A stretch of DNA of 60,277 nt from a virus. How positions within the stretch are numbered: position 1 is the first letter of the stretch; each line of letters starts with the position of its first letter. The notes beneath the pieces are model-generated. The model worked only from the letters and a program-made list of their open reading frames with translations. It did no database searches and was not told the origin of the DNA. Both the position numbers and the translations under genes were made by a program. This document shows, in pieces, positions 39,608 to 47,943 of the stretch. The stretch is from IMG/VR virus record IMGVR_UViG_3300030380_002146, positions 1 through 60,277 of that record, one strand, 5' to 3'.

Positions 39608-39851
39608 TAATGTTCCCTATAGGTGAGTGTATACACACTCGCCTGTATTTTTGCTCGGTGTATTGTCTGACTGACTGACTCTACGGCAGGAAATAGCGAA
39701 AATAGATAGTTAACAAGTTAATTAAATAATTTAACTTTTTTTAATTATTTTACTTTTTTTACTTTACTATAGTAAAAAAATGCTTAATATAATTAGTAAG
39801 GGGGCTAGGTGGTCTAGCCCCTATAATTAGAAAGTAAGAAAGGTCAATAAA
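39608..39851. other. Intergenic spacer with repeats and structured leader
   Basis: Contains a TGAC cluster (39666-39681), the word GGAAATAGCGA (39689-39699, also at 38330-38340), a long A/T stretch with TTTACTATAGTAAA, and a hairpin GGGGCTAG (39801-39808) / CTAGCCCC (39814-39821) that starts the CTAG-rich island. No ORF is convincing. Includes the ribosome site AGAAAGG for 39852. Confidence 0.6.
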
Positions 39852-40232
39852 ATGACAAATACTAAATCAAAGGTAGCCGTACCTACTAATAACGGTAAAG
39901 CAGATACACCTACTACTAACCCTAATACGGTTAACCGTATGGGTATACCTGCCCCTAGTAAAGGTAGCTCAGCTAATATAAAAGTTAGCCTAGCCCCTAA
40001 CGTATTAGACGTACTAACTAATAACCCTTTACCCCCACAAGCCCATTGCCTATTACTAGCCCTAGATAATCTAGGGGGTACGGCTAGTAAAGCTGAAATA
40101 CTAAAAGAGCTAGATAATACCCCTTTTAGTAGTACTCAATCTAAAGACCGTATATGGGCTTTCTACCGTCAACGGTTAATGGCTGAAGGTAAAGCATACG
40201 GTGGGGCTAACCCCTACCTAGTTAAGGCTTAA
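39852..40232 (+). CDS. Winged-helix-like protein with aberrant codon use
   Basis: 126 residues, paralogue of the 38455 protein. N-terminus is Thr/Asn/Pro-rich and basic; C-terminal half (LLLALDNLGGTASKAEILKE; RIWAFYRQRLMAEGKAYG) looks like a winged helix. Codon use is unlike the rest of the window: many CTA, GCC, CCC, CCT, GTA and AGC codons, giving repeated CTAG and TAGCCCCTA words, while GGA, AGA and CTT are almost absent. This suggests recent transfer or selection on the DNA sequence itself. Followed by a strong terminator. Confidence 0.65.
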   Translation: MTNTKSKVAVPTNNGKADTPTTNPNTVNRMGIPAPSKGSSANIKVSLAPNVLDVLTNNPLPPQAHCLLLALDNLGGTASKAEILKELDNTPFSSTQSKDRIWAFYRQRLMAEGKAYGGANPYLVKA

Positions 40233-40255
40233 ACGCCTAGCTACCTAGCCCCTAG

Positions 40256-40283
40256 CCCCTAGCCTAACGGCTAGGGGTTTTTT
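40256..40283 (+). terminator. Rho-independent terminator
   Basis: CCCCTAGCC, loop TAAC, GGCTAGGGG, then TTTTTTATT. Preceded by two more TAGCCCC repeats that could form alternative pairings. Confidence 0.9.
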
Positions 40284-40630
40284 ATTACCCTAAAATATTC
40301 GTGTACTAGTACACTAGTACGCATTAGTTAACATGTTAACTATCCCGCCCTACGGGCTTAACCCTAGCCCTACGGGCTAGACCTTAAAAAGTTTTTAATA
40401 CCCCCTATTTATAACGGCTATAGCTAAACCCCTACCCCTAAAATAGTAAAAGCGACCACCTTTTTTAGCACTAAAGTGCAACTGCCTCGAATAATACGAG
40501 TCATTTTTTAGGATTGACAATTTTTGACCCCCACCCCATACTATAGTAAAAAAAGAGTCAGGAACCTTCTAACCCCCTTTTAATTTTTTTAAAAATAGTA
40601 TATATGTGAAATAACCATGGAGAATGACGC
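40284..40630. other. Gene-free region with palindromes upstream of TerL operon
   Basis: About 350 bases without an ORF. Holds GTACTAGTAC-type palindromes (~40302-40321), an 18-bp perfect palindrome TAGTTAACATGTTAACTA (40325-40342), and two short hairpins GCCC-TAC-GGGC (40347-40378). The CTAG-rich style stops near 40450 and ordinary AT-rich sequence and a sigma70-like promoter follow. Possible origin, packaging or regulatory region. Confidence 0.6.
40514..40542 (+). promoter_or_regulatory. Sigma70-like promoter of the head operon
   Basis: TTGACA (40514-40519), 17-base spacer, CATACT (40537-40542), overlapping CATACTATAGTA. It is the best -35/-10 pair seen and faces the 40631 gene, TerL and the head genes. 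Confidence 0.65.
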
Positions 40631-41335
40631 ATGAATATTGGTGGATTAGCATCTATTCCGACTAACGCTGCACCAAGGCAGATGTCGATGGGTGGACAGC
40701 CACATATGCTTGCTTATATAAATCCTCAAGAAGCCCAGTTATTAAAAGACCTTGGTGGAACAGGCAGTCCGACTATTGCTGGAATCCCAGCTTTTTACAA
40801 TCCTTCCGAGGATATGGGATTAGAAGATTCTCTTGCAGACCAACAATCTGTTTCAGCAGGAATGGGTGCGACATCTACTTCAGGAGACGAGGGAATTGGT
40901 CCAACAGATTTTGGATTAGATCCTTTTGGTGGAATGGGTCCAAATATGTCTGTAGATATGCAAGGTAATGTTACAGGTATAGCAGGCTATAGTCCGACGA
41001 TAGGAGGAAACCAAGGATATAATCCTGGAGATGTTTCTATGAAAGAACTACCAAGACCAGGACCAAGTTCCAGTTTTACTAGAAGTCCTAGTACGGGTGT
41101 TTCATTTACTCCTACGCAAATAGGCAAAGGAATAACAAGTCTTTTATCTCTTGTTCCTAGTCCTGTACAACCGATAGCTCAAGTAATTAGTAAAGGATTA
41201 GCCCTAAAAGATATCGGAAACGTAATTGGTGGCAATCGAGAAGGTGTACTTGGTAGTATAGTAGGGGCTATAGAAAATTTTTCATTAAATGATATAACAT
41301 CAAGTCTTGCAGCACAAGCTAGAGGTGAAAAGTGA
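40631..41335 (+). CDS. Conserved virion-associated protein upstream of TerL
   Basis: 234 residues. HMLAYINPQEAQLLKDLGG, then TIAGIPAFY matches the N-terminal module of a marine-phage structural family, related in style to the protein at 6028. The rest is Gly/Pro/Ser-rich with a hydrophobic stretch near residues 175-200. First gene of the head operon; overlaps the TerL start by four bases. Function unknown. Confidence 0.6.
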   Translation: MNIGGLASIPTNAAPRQMSMGGQPHMLAYINPQEAQLLKDLGGTGSPTIAGIPAFYNPSEDMGLEDSLADQQSVSAGMGATSTSGDEGIGPTDFGLDPFGGMGPNMSVDMQGNVTGIAGYSPTIGGNQGYNPGDVSMKELPRPGPSSSFTRSPSTGVSFTPTQIGKGITSLLSLVPSPVQPIAQVISKGLALKDIGNVIGGNREGVLGSIVGAIENFSLNDITSSLAAQARGEK

Positions 41336-42843
41336 ATCTTAATTCGATAGAAGATGTTCAATCCTTTATTGGCAATATAGATTTAACTACGTTAAAACGA
41401 GACGAGTTATTAGAATTAAATTTAATTACTGATGAATTACAACGACGTGAAAAACAAGAAGGCTGTCGAAAAGATTTTTTAACTTTTGTTAGAACGATGT
41501 GGAGTTCCTTTATCGAAGGTGCACATCACAGGATTATGTGCGAACAATTCAATAAGATAGCTAGAGGTGAATTAAGACGAGTTATAATAAACATGGCTCC
41601 TCGACATTCGAAATCAGAAATGTCTAGTTATATGTTACCCTCTTGGTTATTAGGAATTAAACCAGATTTAAAAATAATACAAGCGACACATACTGGCGAA
41701 CTGGCTGTAAGGTTTGGTAGGAAAGTCAGGGATTTAGTTGATACGAGAGAGTATAAAGAAATATTTCCAGATGTTTCTTTACGAGCAGATTCAAAAGCTG
41801 CAGGTCGATGGGAGACAACTGAGGGTGGCGAGTATTTTGCTTCGGGTGTCGGAGGTGCAATTACTGGTAGAGGTGCTGATATTTTAATAATTGACGATCC
41901 CCATTCGGAACAAGACGCATTAAGTGAAACAGCTATGGATATGGCTTATGAATGGTATACTTCTGGTCCACGACAGAGACTTCAACCTGGAGGAACGATC
42001 ATTCTTGTGATGACAAGATGGTCAAAAAAGGATCTAACAGGGCAATTATTGAAAGCCCAGATGTCAGATTTAAAAGCAGATAAGTGGGAACTCATTGAAT
42101 TTCCTGCAATTATGCCTTCTGGTAAGCCAGTTTGGGAAGAATTTTGGAAAATTGAAGAATTAGAAGGAATTAGAGCATCTTTACCTCATGGAAAATGGGC
42201 TGCACAGTGGATGCAAGAGCCTACAGGTGGAGAAGGTGCAATAATTAAGAAAGAATGGATAAATATTTGGGAAAAAAGCGAACCTCCTGTTGCTGAATAT
42301 ATAATTCAGAGTTATGATACTGCTTTTTTGAAGTCAGAACGTGCAGATTATAGTGCGATTACGACTTGGGGAGTATTTTATAAGGATGAGGGGGGCGAAC
42401 CTAACATAATTTTGCTTGATTCTATCAAAGATCGGTACGATTTTCCTGAATTAAAAGAAATTGCGTACGAAAACTATATACATTGGGATCCAGATGTAGT
42501 TATAATAGAAGCCAAAGCGTCAGGATTACCATTAACGCAAGAATTACGGAAGATGGGAATACCTGTACAAAATTATTCTCCAAATAGGGGGCAAGATAAG
42601 ATTGTTAGGGCTAATGCTGTCGCACCCTTATTCGAATCGGGAATGGTGTGGGTGCCAGAAACGAGATGGGCAGAGGAATTGGTGGAAGAACTTACGGAAT
42701 TTCCTAATGGTGAGCATGATGATTTGGTTGATTCTACTACTCAGGCTCTTTTACGATTTAGGCAGGGAGGTTTTTTGAAACATCCAAAAGATTACGAAGA
42801 CGAACCTCTAGGTTACGAAGCAAAAAGTTTTGTTTATTATTAA
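41332..42843 (+). CDS. terL: Terminase large subunit (TerL)
   Basis: 503 residues, GTG start at 41332 supported by AGAGG and overlap with the previous stop. ATPase: MAPRHSKS (88-95) as Walker A, LIIDDPH (185-191) as Walker B, then MTRWSKKDLTG. Nuclease: D329 in SYDTAF, E393 in IIEAKASG, D463/D464 in HDDLVDS, the RNase H-like triad. It pumps DNA into the procapsid and cuts it. The type of end cut (headful or cohesive) is not decidable here. Confidence 0.95.
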   Translation: MNLNSIEDVQSFIGNIDLTTLKRDELLELNLITDELQRREKQEGCRKDFLTFVRTMWSSFIEGAHHRIMCEQFNKIARGELRRVIINMAPRHSKSEMSSYMLPSWLLGIKPDLKIIQATHTGELAVRFGRKVRDLVDTREYKEIFPDVSLRADSKAAGRWETTEGGEYFASGVGGAITGRGADILIIDDPHSEQDALSETAMDMAYEWYTSGPRQRLQPGGTIILVMTRWSKKDLTGQLLKAQMSDLKADKWELIEFPAIMPSGKPVWEEFWKIEELEGIRASLPHGKWAAQWMQEPTGGEGAIIKKEWINIWEKSEPPVAEYIIQSYDTAFLKSERADYSAITTWGVFYKDEGGEPNIILLDSIKDRYDFPELKEIAYENYIHWDPDVVIIEAKASGLPLTQELRKMGIPVQNYSPNRGQDKIVRANAVAPLFESGMVWVPETRWAEELVEELTEFPNGEHDDLVDSTTQALLRFRQGGFLKHPKDYEDEPLGYEAKSFVYY

Positions 42844-42852
42844 GGATTTATC

Positions 42853-45201
42853 ATGGCAGTTGAAAAAGTAGTTCCAATTTTAGAAGAAGAAACTGTAGAA
42901 ATAGAAGTGACTCCTGTTGAAGAGGAAGTAACTTTTGACCCATCAAACACCGTTCTACTAGACGATGGTAGTGCTGTTGTTAATTATGAGGAGGAAGAAA
43001 ATGAGTCTGAAGACAATTTTAATGCAAACTTGGCAGAAAATATGGAAGATAGTCAGCTTGGAGAACTTACGAACGAACTGCTCGCTGCTTACAAAGACGA
43101 CCTCGAATCAAGGGCAGAGTGGCTTGAAAGCTACACCGAAGGACTTGACCTCCTTGGAACAAACACTGACGAAAGAAGCGAACCGTTCAGGGGGGCGTCA
43201 GGTGTCTACCACCCCCTCCTCGCAGAAAGTGCGACGCAATTCCAAAGTCAAGCGTACAAAGAACTCCTCCCCCCGAGTGGTCCAGTCCAAACGAGGCTCA
43301 TCGGTGAAACGAGTAAAGAAGTCGAAGCCCAAGCTCAAAGGGTAAAAGATTATATGAACTTTATGGTTCTTGATGTAATGGAAGAATTTGATCCTGAATT
43401 AGATCAGATGTTATACTACCTTCCGTTGTCAGGATCTACTTTTAAAAAGACATATTTCGATGAAACATTAGATAGACCTGTAAGTAAGTTTGTACCTGCA
43501 GATGATTTAGTTGTAGCGTATACCGAAAGTAATTTACAAACTTGTGGTCGTTTTACTCATGTAATAAATATGAGTTATAACGATTTAAGAAAACTTCAAG
43601 TGTCAGGTTTTTATAAAGATATAGAGATAATTGAAGATGAACAGGGGGATGAAAATGACTCTAAAGGCAAGATTCAAGATATAACAGGATTTAAGCGATC
43701 TTCTCAAACAAGCGATATGGTAACCATATTAGAAATGCATGTCGATTTAGATTTAGAAGGTTACGAAGACGAAGATAAAGACGGAGAAGCAACAGGAATA
43801 GCTATTCCTTATATTGTTACTATACACGAAGAAACAATGGATATATTAGCTATACGAAGAAACTATAGAGAGGATGATCCTAAAAAACAGAAGATCAGAT
43901 ATTTTACTCATTATAAGTTCACTCCTGGATTAGGTTTCTACGGTTTCGGATTAATACATATGATTGGAGGATTGACTAAATCAGCAACTTCTATTCTTAG
44001 ACAGCTAATTGACGCAGGCACATTAGCTAATTTACCAGCAGGATTTAAATCACGTGGGCTAAGAGTACGAGACGATGACCAACCTCTCCAACCAGGAGAA
44101 TTCCGAGACGTAGATGCTCCAGGATCATCGATTCGTGAAGCGATTATGCCCCTCCCCTACAAAGAGCCATCAGCTACCCTCCTCCAAATGCTTGGTGTCC
44201 TCATTGAAAGTGGTAGACGCTTTGCATCCGTCTCGGATCTTAATGTTGGCGACGGAAATCAAGCAGCACCAGTTGGAACAACAGTTGCTTTACTAGAACA
44301 AGGTACAAAGATACTTTCTGCAATACATAAACGATTACATTTTGCTCAAAGACAAGAGTTACGAATATTAGCAGAAGTTATAAAGAATTCAACTCCTTCG
44401 GAGTACCCATATCAATCTGCTGGGGCAGAAGCAACAATAAAAGCGTCTGATTTTGATGATAGAGTTGATGTTGTTCCAGTAAGTGACCCAGCTATGTTTA
44501 GTATGAGTCAAAGAATAACTATGGCACAAACACAACTTCAACTAGCACAGGCAGCACCACAAATCCATGACTTATATGAATCGTATCGTAGGATGTATTC
44601 GGCACTTGGGGTTCAGAATATTGATCAGTTATTACCACCTAAAGCTGAACAAGTACCGAAAGACCCTGCAAGTGAAAATATGGATGCACTTATGGCTAAA
44701 CCACTTAAAGCGTTTCAAGGACAAAATCACGACGCTCATGTAGCAACCCATACTGCGTTTTTACAAGATCCAAATATGCAAAAGAATCAAATGGCGATGC
44801 AAGGTCTAATGGCACATATGCAAGAACATTTAGCTTTGAAATATAAAGAACAAATTGAACAAACTCTCGGTCAACCACTTCCTGCTGCTGGTCAAGTATT
44901 ACCACCTGAACAAGAAGCGATGTTGGCTCAAGCAACTGCTCAAGCAACTCAGGAGATTAGTCAGATGGCACAGCAAATCGCAGGAACAGGACAGTTTGAT
45001 CCTATTGTAAAACTAAAAGAACAAGAGATACAAGTAGAACAATCCGAAGTACAAAGAAAAGCAGCAGCAGACCAAGCAAAACAACAACTTGCTATAGCAA
45101 AAATGCAACAAGACGCAACTTTAAAAGAAAAAGAGCTACAATCAGAAGAAGATATTGCAGCATTACGAGCAAATGTAACTTTAGCAACCTCGAAAGGATA
45201 A
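42853..45201 (+). CDS. Portal protein (P22-type)
   Basis: 782 residues. Portal hallmarks: WLESYTEGLDLLG (~residues 89-101), EPFRGASGVYHPLLAE, QAYKELLPPSGPV and the stem-like helical region PGLGFYGFGLIHMIGGLTKS. The C-terminal 200 residues are Gln/Ala-rich helices (LAQATAQATQEISQMAQQI), like the barrel of P22-type portals. It forms the dodecameric channel for packaging and ejection. The segments 43080-43330 and 44060-44250 have more C-ending codons (CTC, GAC, ACC) than the rest of the gene. Confidence 0.88.
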   Translation: MAVEKVVPILEEETVEIEVTPVEEEVTFDPSNTVLLDDGSAVVNYEEEENESEDNFNANLAENMEDSQLGELTNELLAAYKDDLESRAEWLESYTEGLDLLGTNTDERSEPFRGASGVYHPLLAESATQFQSQAYKELLPPSGPVQTRLIGETSKEVEAQAQRVKDYMNFMVLDVMEEFDPELDQMLYYLPLSGSTFKKTYFDETLDRPVSKFVPADDLVVAYTESNLQTCGRFTHVINMSYNDLRKLQVSGFYKDIEIIEDEQGDENDSKGKIQDITGFKRSSQTSDMVTILEMHVDLDLEGYEDEDKDGEATGIAIPYIVTIHEETMDILAIRRNYREDDPKKQKIRYFTHYKFTPGLGFYGFGLIHMIGGLTKSATSILRQLIDAGTLANLPAGFKSRGLRVRDDDQPLQPGEFRDVDAPGSSIREAIMPLPYKEPSATLLQMLGVLIESGRRFASVSDLNVGDGNQAAPVGTTVALLEQGTKILSAIHKRLHFAQRQELRILAEVIKNSTPSEYPYQSAGAEATIKASDFDDRVDVVPVSDPAMFSMSQRITMAQTQLQLAQAAPQIHDLYESYRRMYSALGVQNIDQLLPPKAEQVPKDPASENMDALMAKPLKAFQGQNHDAHVATHTAFLQDPNMQKNQMAMQGLMAHMQEHLALKYKEQIEQTLGQPLPAAGQVLPPEQEAMLAQATAQATQEISQMAQQIAGTGQFDPIVKLKEQEIQVEQSEVQRKAAADQAKQQLAIAKMQQDATLKEKELQSEEDIAALRANVTLATSKG

Positions 45202-45204
45202 GAT

Positions 45205-45483
45205 ATGCCAAGTCGTATGAAACAAATTATGGATGAGTTAAAAGACGAAACTGATCCAGATAAAATTCAAATATTAGAACTAGACCTACAAACTCTTTTA
45301 GGTACTAAGCCAAAAGGAAAAGGCAAAGGTGTAAAAAGTAAAGCTGGAGGTGGTTCTATGGCTGGGAATATTCAAGGCGATATGGATTTTGCAGGTCTTA
45401 CAGGAGACGAAGTCCTAGCAACGAATATGTCAAGAGGTGGTCGTAAGGCTATAAAAGGATTAAAATTTAAAGGTATATTTTAG
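45205..45483 (+). CDS. Small basic head-region protein
   Basis: 92 residues, start three bases after the portal stop with AAAGGATA site. Charged helical N-terminus (MKQIMDELKDETDPDKIQIL) and a basic Gly/Lys middle (KPKGKGKGVKSKAGGGSM). Sits between portal and GroES genes; a head assembly accessory is possible. Function unknown. Confidence 0.57.
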   Translation: MPSRMKQIMDELKDETDPDKIQILELDLQTLLGTKPKGKGKGVKSKAGGGSMAGNIQGDMDFAGLTGDEVLATNMSRGGRKAIKGLKFKGIF

Positions 45484-45493
45484 GGAGAATAAA

Positions 45494-45880
45494 ATGGCAC
45501 CAAAAGAAAAGAAAATTGTTCGTGCAAGCGATTCTTCACTTCTTAAAAGATTTGCAAAAAGGTTTGGGGCAAAGTTAATAGAAGATATGACAGACAAACA
45601 GATGCAAAAAATGCTAGATGAGCCTGATAGCGTTTTTGGCAAATTCAAAACAATAAGTAAAGTAGAAAATGAAAGACTAAAACGAAAAAGACTTACTTCA
45701 AAAGCATACCAAGATAAAATTTTAAGAGACGATTCAGACATGGTAAAAGATATGAAATTCGAAAAGGCAATGAAGAAAAGGTATAATGAAAGAAGAAACA
45801 AAGTACAATCGAAATCTCTTGGTGGCTATATGGGTGTTGTAATGGCTGGACGAGGTGGATCATTTAAAGGTTCTTCTTAA
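45494..45880 (+). CDS. Basic head-region protein with GGYM motif
   Basis: 128 residues, strongly basic and helical (ERLKRKRLTSKAYQDKILRD), with a C-terminal SLGGYMGVVMAGRGGSFKG. The GGYM motif recurs in the small proteins at 51217 and 51748. One-base overlap with the next gene. Function unknown. Confidence 0.57.
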   Translation: MAPKEKKIVRASDSSLLKRFAKRFGAKLIEDMTDKQMQKMLDEPDSVFGKFKTISKVENERLKRKRLTSKAYQDKILRDDSDMVKDMKFEKAMKKRYNERRNKVQSKSLGGYMGVVMAGRGGSFKGSS

Positions 45881-46071
45881 TGGATATAGTTACTTATTTA
45901 CAAAAAGTAATTCAAGAACGACGAGCAGAGATTAGCGAAACGCTAATGTCGAGTGGTGTTGGCGATATGAGTCAATACCAACATTTCATGGGGCAAGTAT
46001 CTGCTCTTGCATTTATGGAACAAACATTAAGTAAAATAAAAACAAATATGGAGACGCTAGACGATGACTAA
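45880..46071 (+). CDS. Small helical protein
   Basis: 63 residues, probably two helices (YLQKVIQERRAEISETLMSS; ALAFMEQTLSKIKTNMETL). Resembles short proteins often found between portal and capsid genes of marine phages. Overlaps the GroES-like gene by eight bases. Confidence 0.58.
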   Translation: MDIVTYLQKVIQERRAEISETLMSSGVGDMSQYQHFMGQVSALAFMEQTLSKIKTNMETLDDD

Positions 46072-46540
46072 AACACTATTCGTACCTGATCATATAGCTC
46101 AGGCACGCTCGACTGCAGCAAAAAAATCTGCAGTATCGTCAGACTTAAATCCTTTAGACCCATCTAAGTTTGGGTTGCCAGAACAGGACGAAAGTTTATC
46201 TGCTTTGGAAAGATTGCCAAAGCCGACAGGATGGAGAATTTTAATACTTCCTTATGTAATGCCGAGTGAAACTAAGAACGGCATAATTCTTTCAGATGAG
46301 ACAGTTGAGCGTAACAGAGTTGCAACTAATGTTGGCTATGTAGTCAGTGTTGGTCCAGACGCATATAAAGATAAAGATAAATTTCCTGATGGTCCTTGGT
46401 GTAAAAAGGGTGATTGGGTTTTATTTGGTCGATACGCTGGATCTAAATTTAAAATAATCGGTGCTGAACCTCGTTTATTAAATGATGACGAAATACTAGC
46501 AACGATTGGTCACCCATCTGATATATTACATGTAGTATAG
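46064..46540 (+). CDS. GroES-like co-chaperonin
   Basis: 158 residues. After a ~50-residue N-terminal extension, residues 52-148 have the GroES fold pattern: PKPTGWRILILPY, the mobile-loop analogue SETKNGIILSD (68-78, with the hydrophobic I-I-L that docks on GroEL), GYVVSVGPDA, and KKGDWVLFGRYAGSKF. It probably redirects host GroEL to fold the capsid protein, as T4 gp31 does. It lies directly before scaffold and capsid genes. The N-terminal extension is unusual for GroES. Confidence 0.85.
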   Translation: MTKTLFVPDHIAQARSTAAKKSAVSSDLNPLDPSKFGLPEQDESLSALERLPKPTGWRILILPYVMPSETKNGIILSDETVERNRVATNVGYVVSVGPDAYKDKDKFPDGPWCKKGDWVLFGRYAGSKFKIIGAEPRLLNDDEILATIGHPSDILHVV

Positions 46541-46549
46541 GAGTTTTAA

Positions 46550-47440
46550 ATGAATAATACCCAATTAAAAGAAGAAGAAAAAACAGAACAACTTGAACTC
46601 AATATTGAAATTGAAGAGGATGAAGTTGAAACTGATTCTGGAGTAGAAGTAAAAAAGGAAGAAGAAAAAACATCTAAAGACCAAGAACTTGATTCTTATA
46701 CTGATGATGTAAAGAAAAGAATTAATACTTTAACTTGGAAAATGAGAGAAGCTGAGCGTAGAGAAAAAGCAGCCCTTGATTATGCAAAGAAAGTTAAAGA
46801 AGAAAATGAAAGTCTTTCTACTAAATATAATAAAACTAATGAAGACCTCCAAGAACAATACGGAGGAAAAATTGTTAGTCAATTAGCCGAAGCAAAAAGA
46901 GCATATAAACTAGCTTATGAGGAAGGCGATGCCGATCAAATGGCAGAAGCCCAATCAATTATTGCAAAATTAAGTGTAGAAGAAGAAAATGTTAAAAAGA
47001 AAAAAGAAGAACTCGCTACACAAAAGGAAGACGTAAAAACCGTTGCAGAACAACCACTTGAGCAAAATAAACCTGCTCAAGACCCTGATCCTAAAGCCGT
47101 AGAATGGGCTAGTAGAAACGATTGGTTTGGAAAAAACGACGCAATGACCTTTACAGTTTACTCAATTCATCGTAAACTGACCGAAGAAGAAGGTTTTGAT
47201 CCTACGTCTGATGAATATTATGCAGAGGTAGACAAAAGAATAAGAGACGAATTTCCTCATAAATTTGAGGATAACAAAACAGGAACAACTCGTAAAAACG
47301 TCCAGACGGTTGCACCTGCAAATAGAAATGTAAAAAATGGACGCAATACTATTCGCTTGACCAAAAGTCAAGTGGCTATCGCTAAAAAACTTGGAGTACC
47401 ACTCGAAGAATACGCAAAACATGTGAAGGAGCCAACTTAA
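46550..47440 (+). CDS. Scaffolding protein (putative)
   Basis: 296 residues, very acidic N-terminus (LNIEIEEDEVETDSGVEV) and long coiled coil (YAKKVKEENESLSTKYNKTN; SVEEENVKKKKEELATQKE). A helical C-terminal region ends LTKSQVAIAKKLGVPLEEYA, a motif typical of marine-phage scaffolds. Placed two genes before the capsid protein. Guides procapsid assembly and is removed on maturation in this class. Confidence 0.78.
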   Translation: MNNTQLKEEEKTEQLELNIEIEEDEVETDSGVEVKKEEEKTSKDQELDSYTDDVKKRINTLTWKMREAERREKAALDYAKKVKEENESLSTKYNKTNEDLQEQYGGKIVSQLAEAKRAYKLAYEEGDADQMAEAQSIIAKLSVEEENVKKKKEELATQKEDVKTVAEQPLEQNKPAQDPDPKAVEWASRNDWFGKNDAMTFTVYSIHRKLTEEEGFDPTSDEYYAEVDKRIRDEFPHKFEDNKTGTTRKNVQTVAPANRNVKNGRNTIRLTKSQVAIAKKLGVPLEEYAKHVKEPT

Positions 47441-47907
47441 TGTCACAAAATGTTACGAATAGAACCTCACGTGCTGCTGAAACTCGTTCAACGCAAGAAC
47501 GCAAGAGACCTTGGAAACCAGCATCATCTTTAGAAACACCTCAAGCCCCTGAAGGCTATAAATTCAGATGGATAAGAGCCGAAGTACGAGGACAATCCGA
47601 TACTAAAAACGTCGCTTCTAGATTAAGAGAAGGATGGGAATTTGTTCGTGCCGAGGATTATCCAGACTTTCATGCACCGACTATTGAAGACGGAAAGCAT
47701 GCTGGTGTAATTGGAGTTGGTGGGTTATTATTAGCCAAGATCCCAGAAGAGATTGTTGAAAGCCGTGCAGCTTATTTTGCAAGTCAAACTGCAGATCAGA
47801 TGACAGCCGTAGATAATGATCTTATGAAAGAACAGCACCCTTTGATGCCTATAAGCAAAGAAGGGGATAGCCGAGTAACTTTTGGTGGTCCAAGAACGAA
47901 AGTTTAA
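47440..47907 (+). CDS. Conserved head-region protein
   Basis: 155 residues. PQAPEGYKFRWIRAEVRGQS, then NVASRLREGWEFVRAEDYPD is a motif I know from a family located between scaffold and capsid genes in marine phages. The C-terminal segment GGLLLAKIPEEIVESRAAYF is also conserved. Probably a minor head component. Starts one base before the scaffold stop. Confidence 0.65.
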   Translation: MSQNVTNRTSRAAETRSTQERKRPWKPASSLETPQAPEGYKFRWIRAEVRGQSDTKNVASRLREGWEFVRAEDYPDFHAPTIEDGKHAGVIGVGGLLLAKIPEEIVESRAAYFASQTADQMTAVDNDLMKEQHPLMPISKEGDSRVTFGGPRTKV

Positions 47908-47943
47908 GGATCTTATTTTAACTTTAATTCGGAGATATGAATT

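Noticed and set aside
38294-39681. CRISPR array made of TGAC repeats
   Set aside because: The repeats are short, degenerate tetranucleotide units at irregular distances, without repeat-spacer regularity.
40284-40630. tRNA or small RNA gene in the palindromic spacer
   Set aside because: No T-loop, no acceptor stem ending CCA, and hairpins are too short and independent for a tRNA.
42965-43345. 126-aa alternate frame inside the portal gene
   Set aside because: The frame arises from the C-rich codon patch; it has no ribosome site and no recognisable product.
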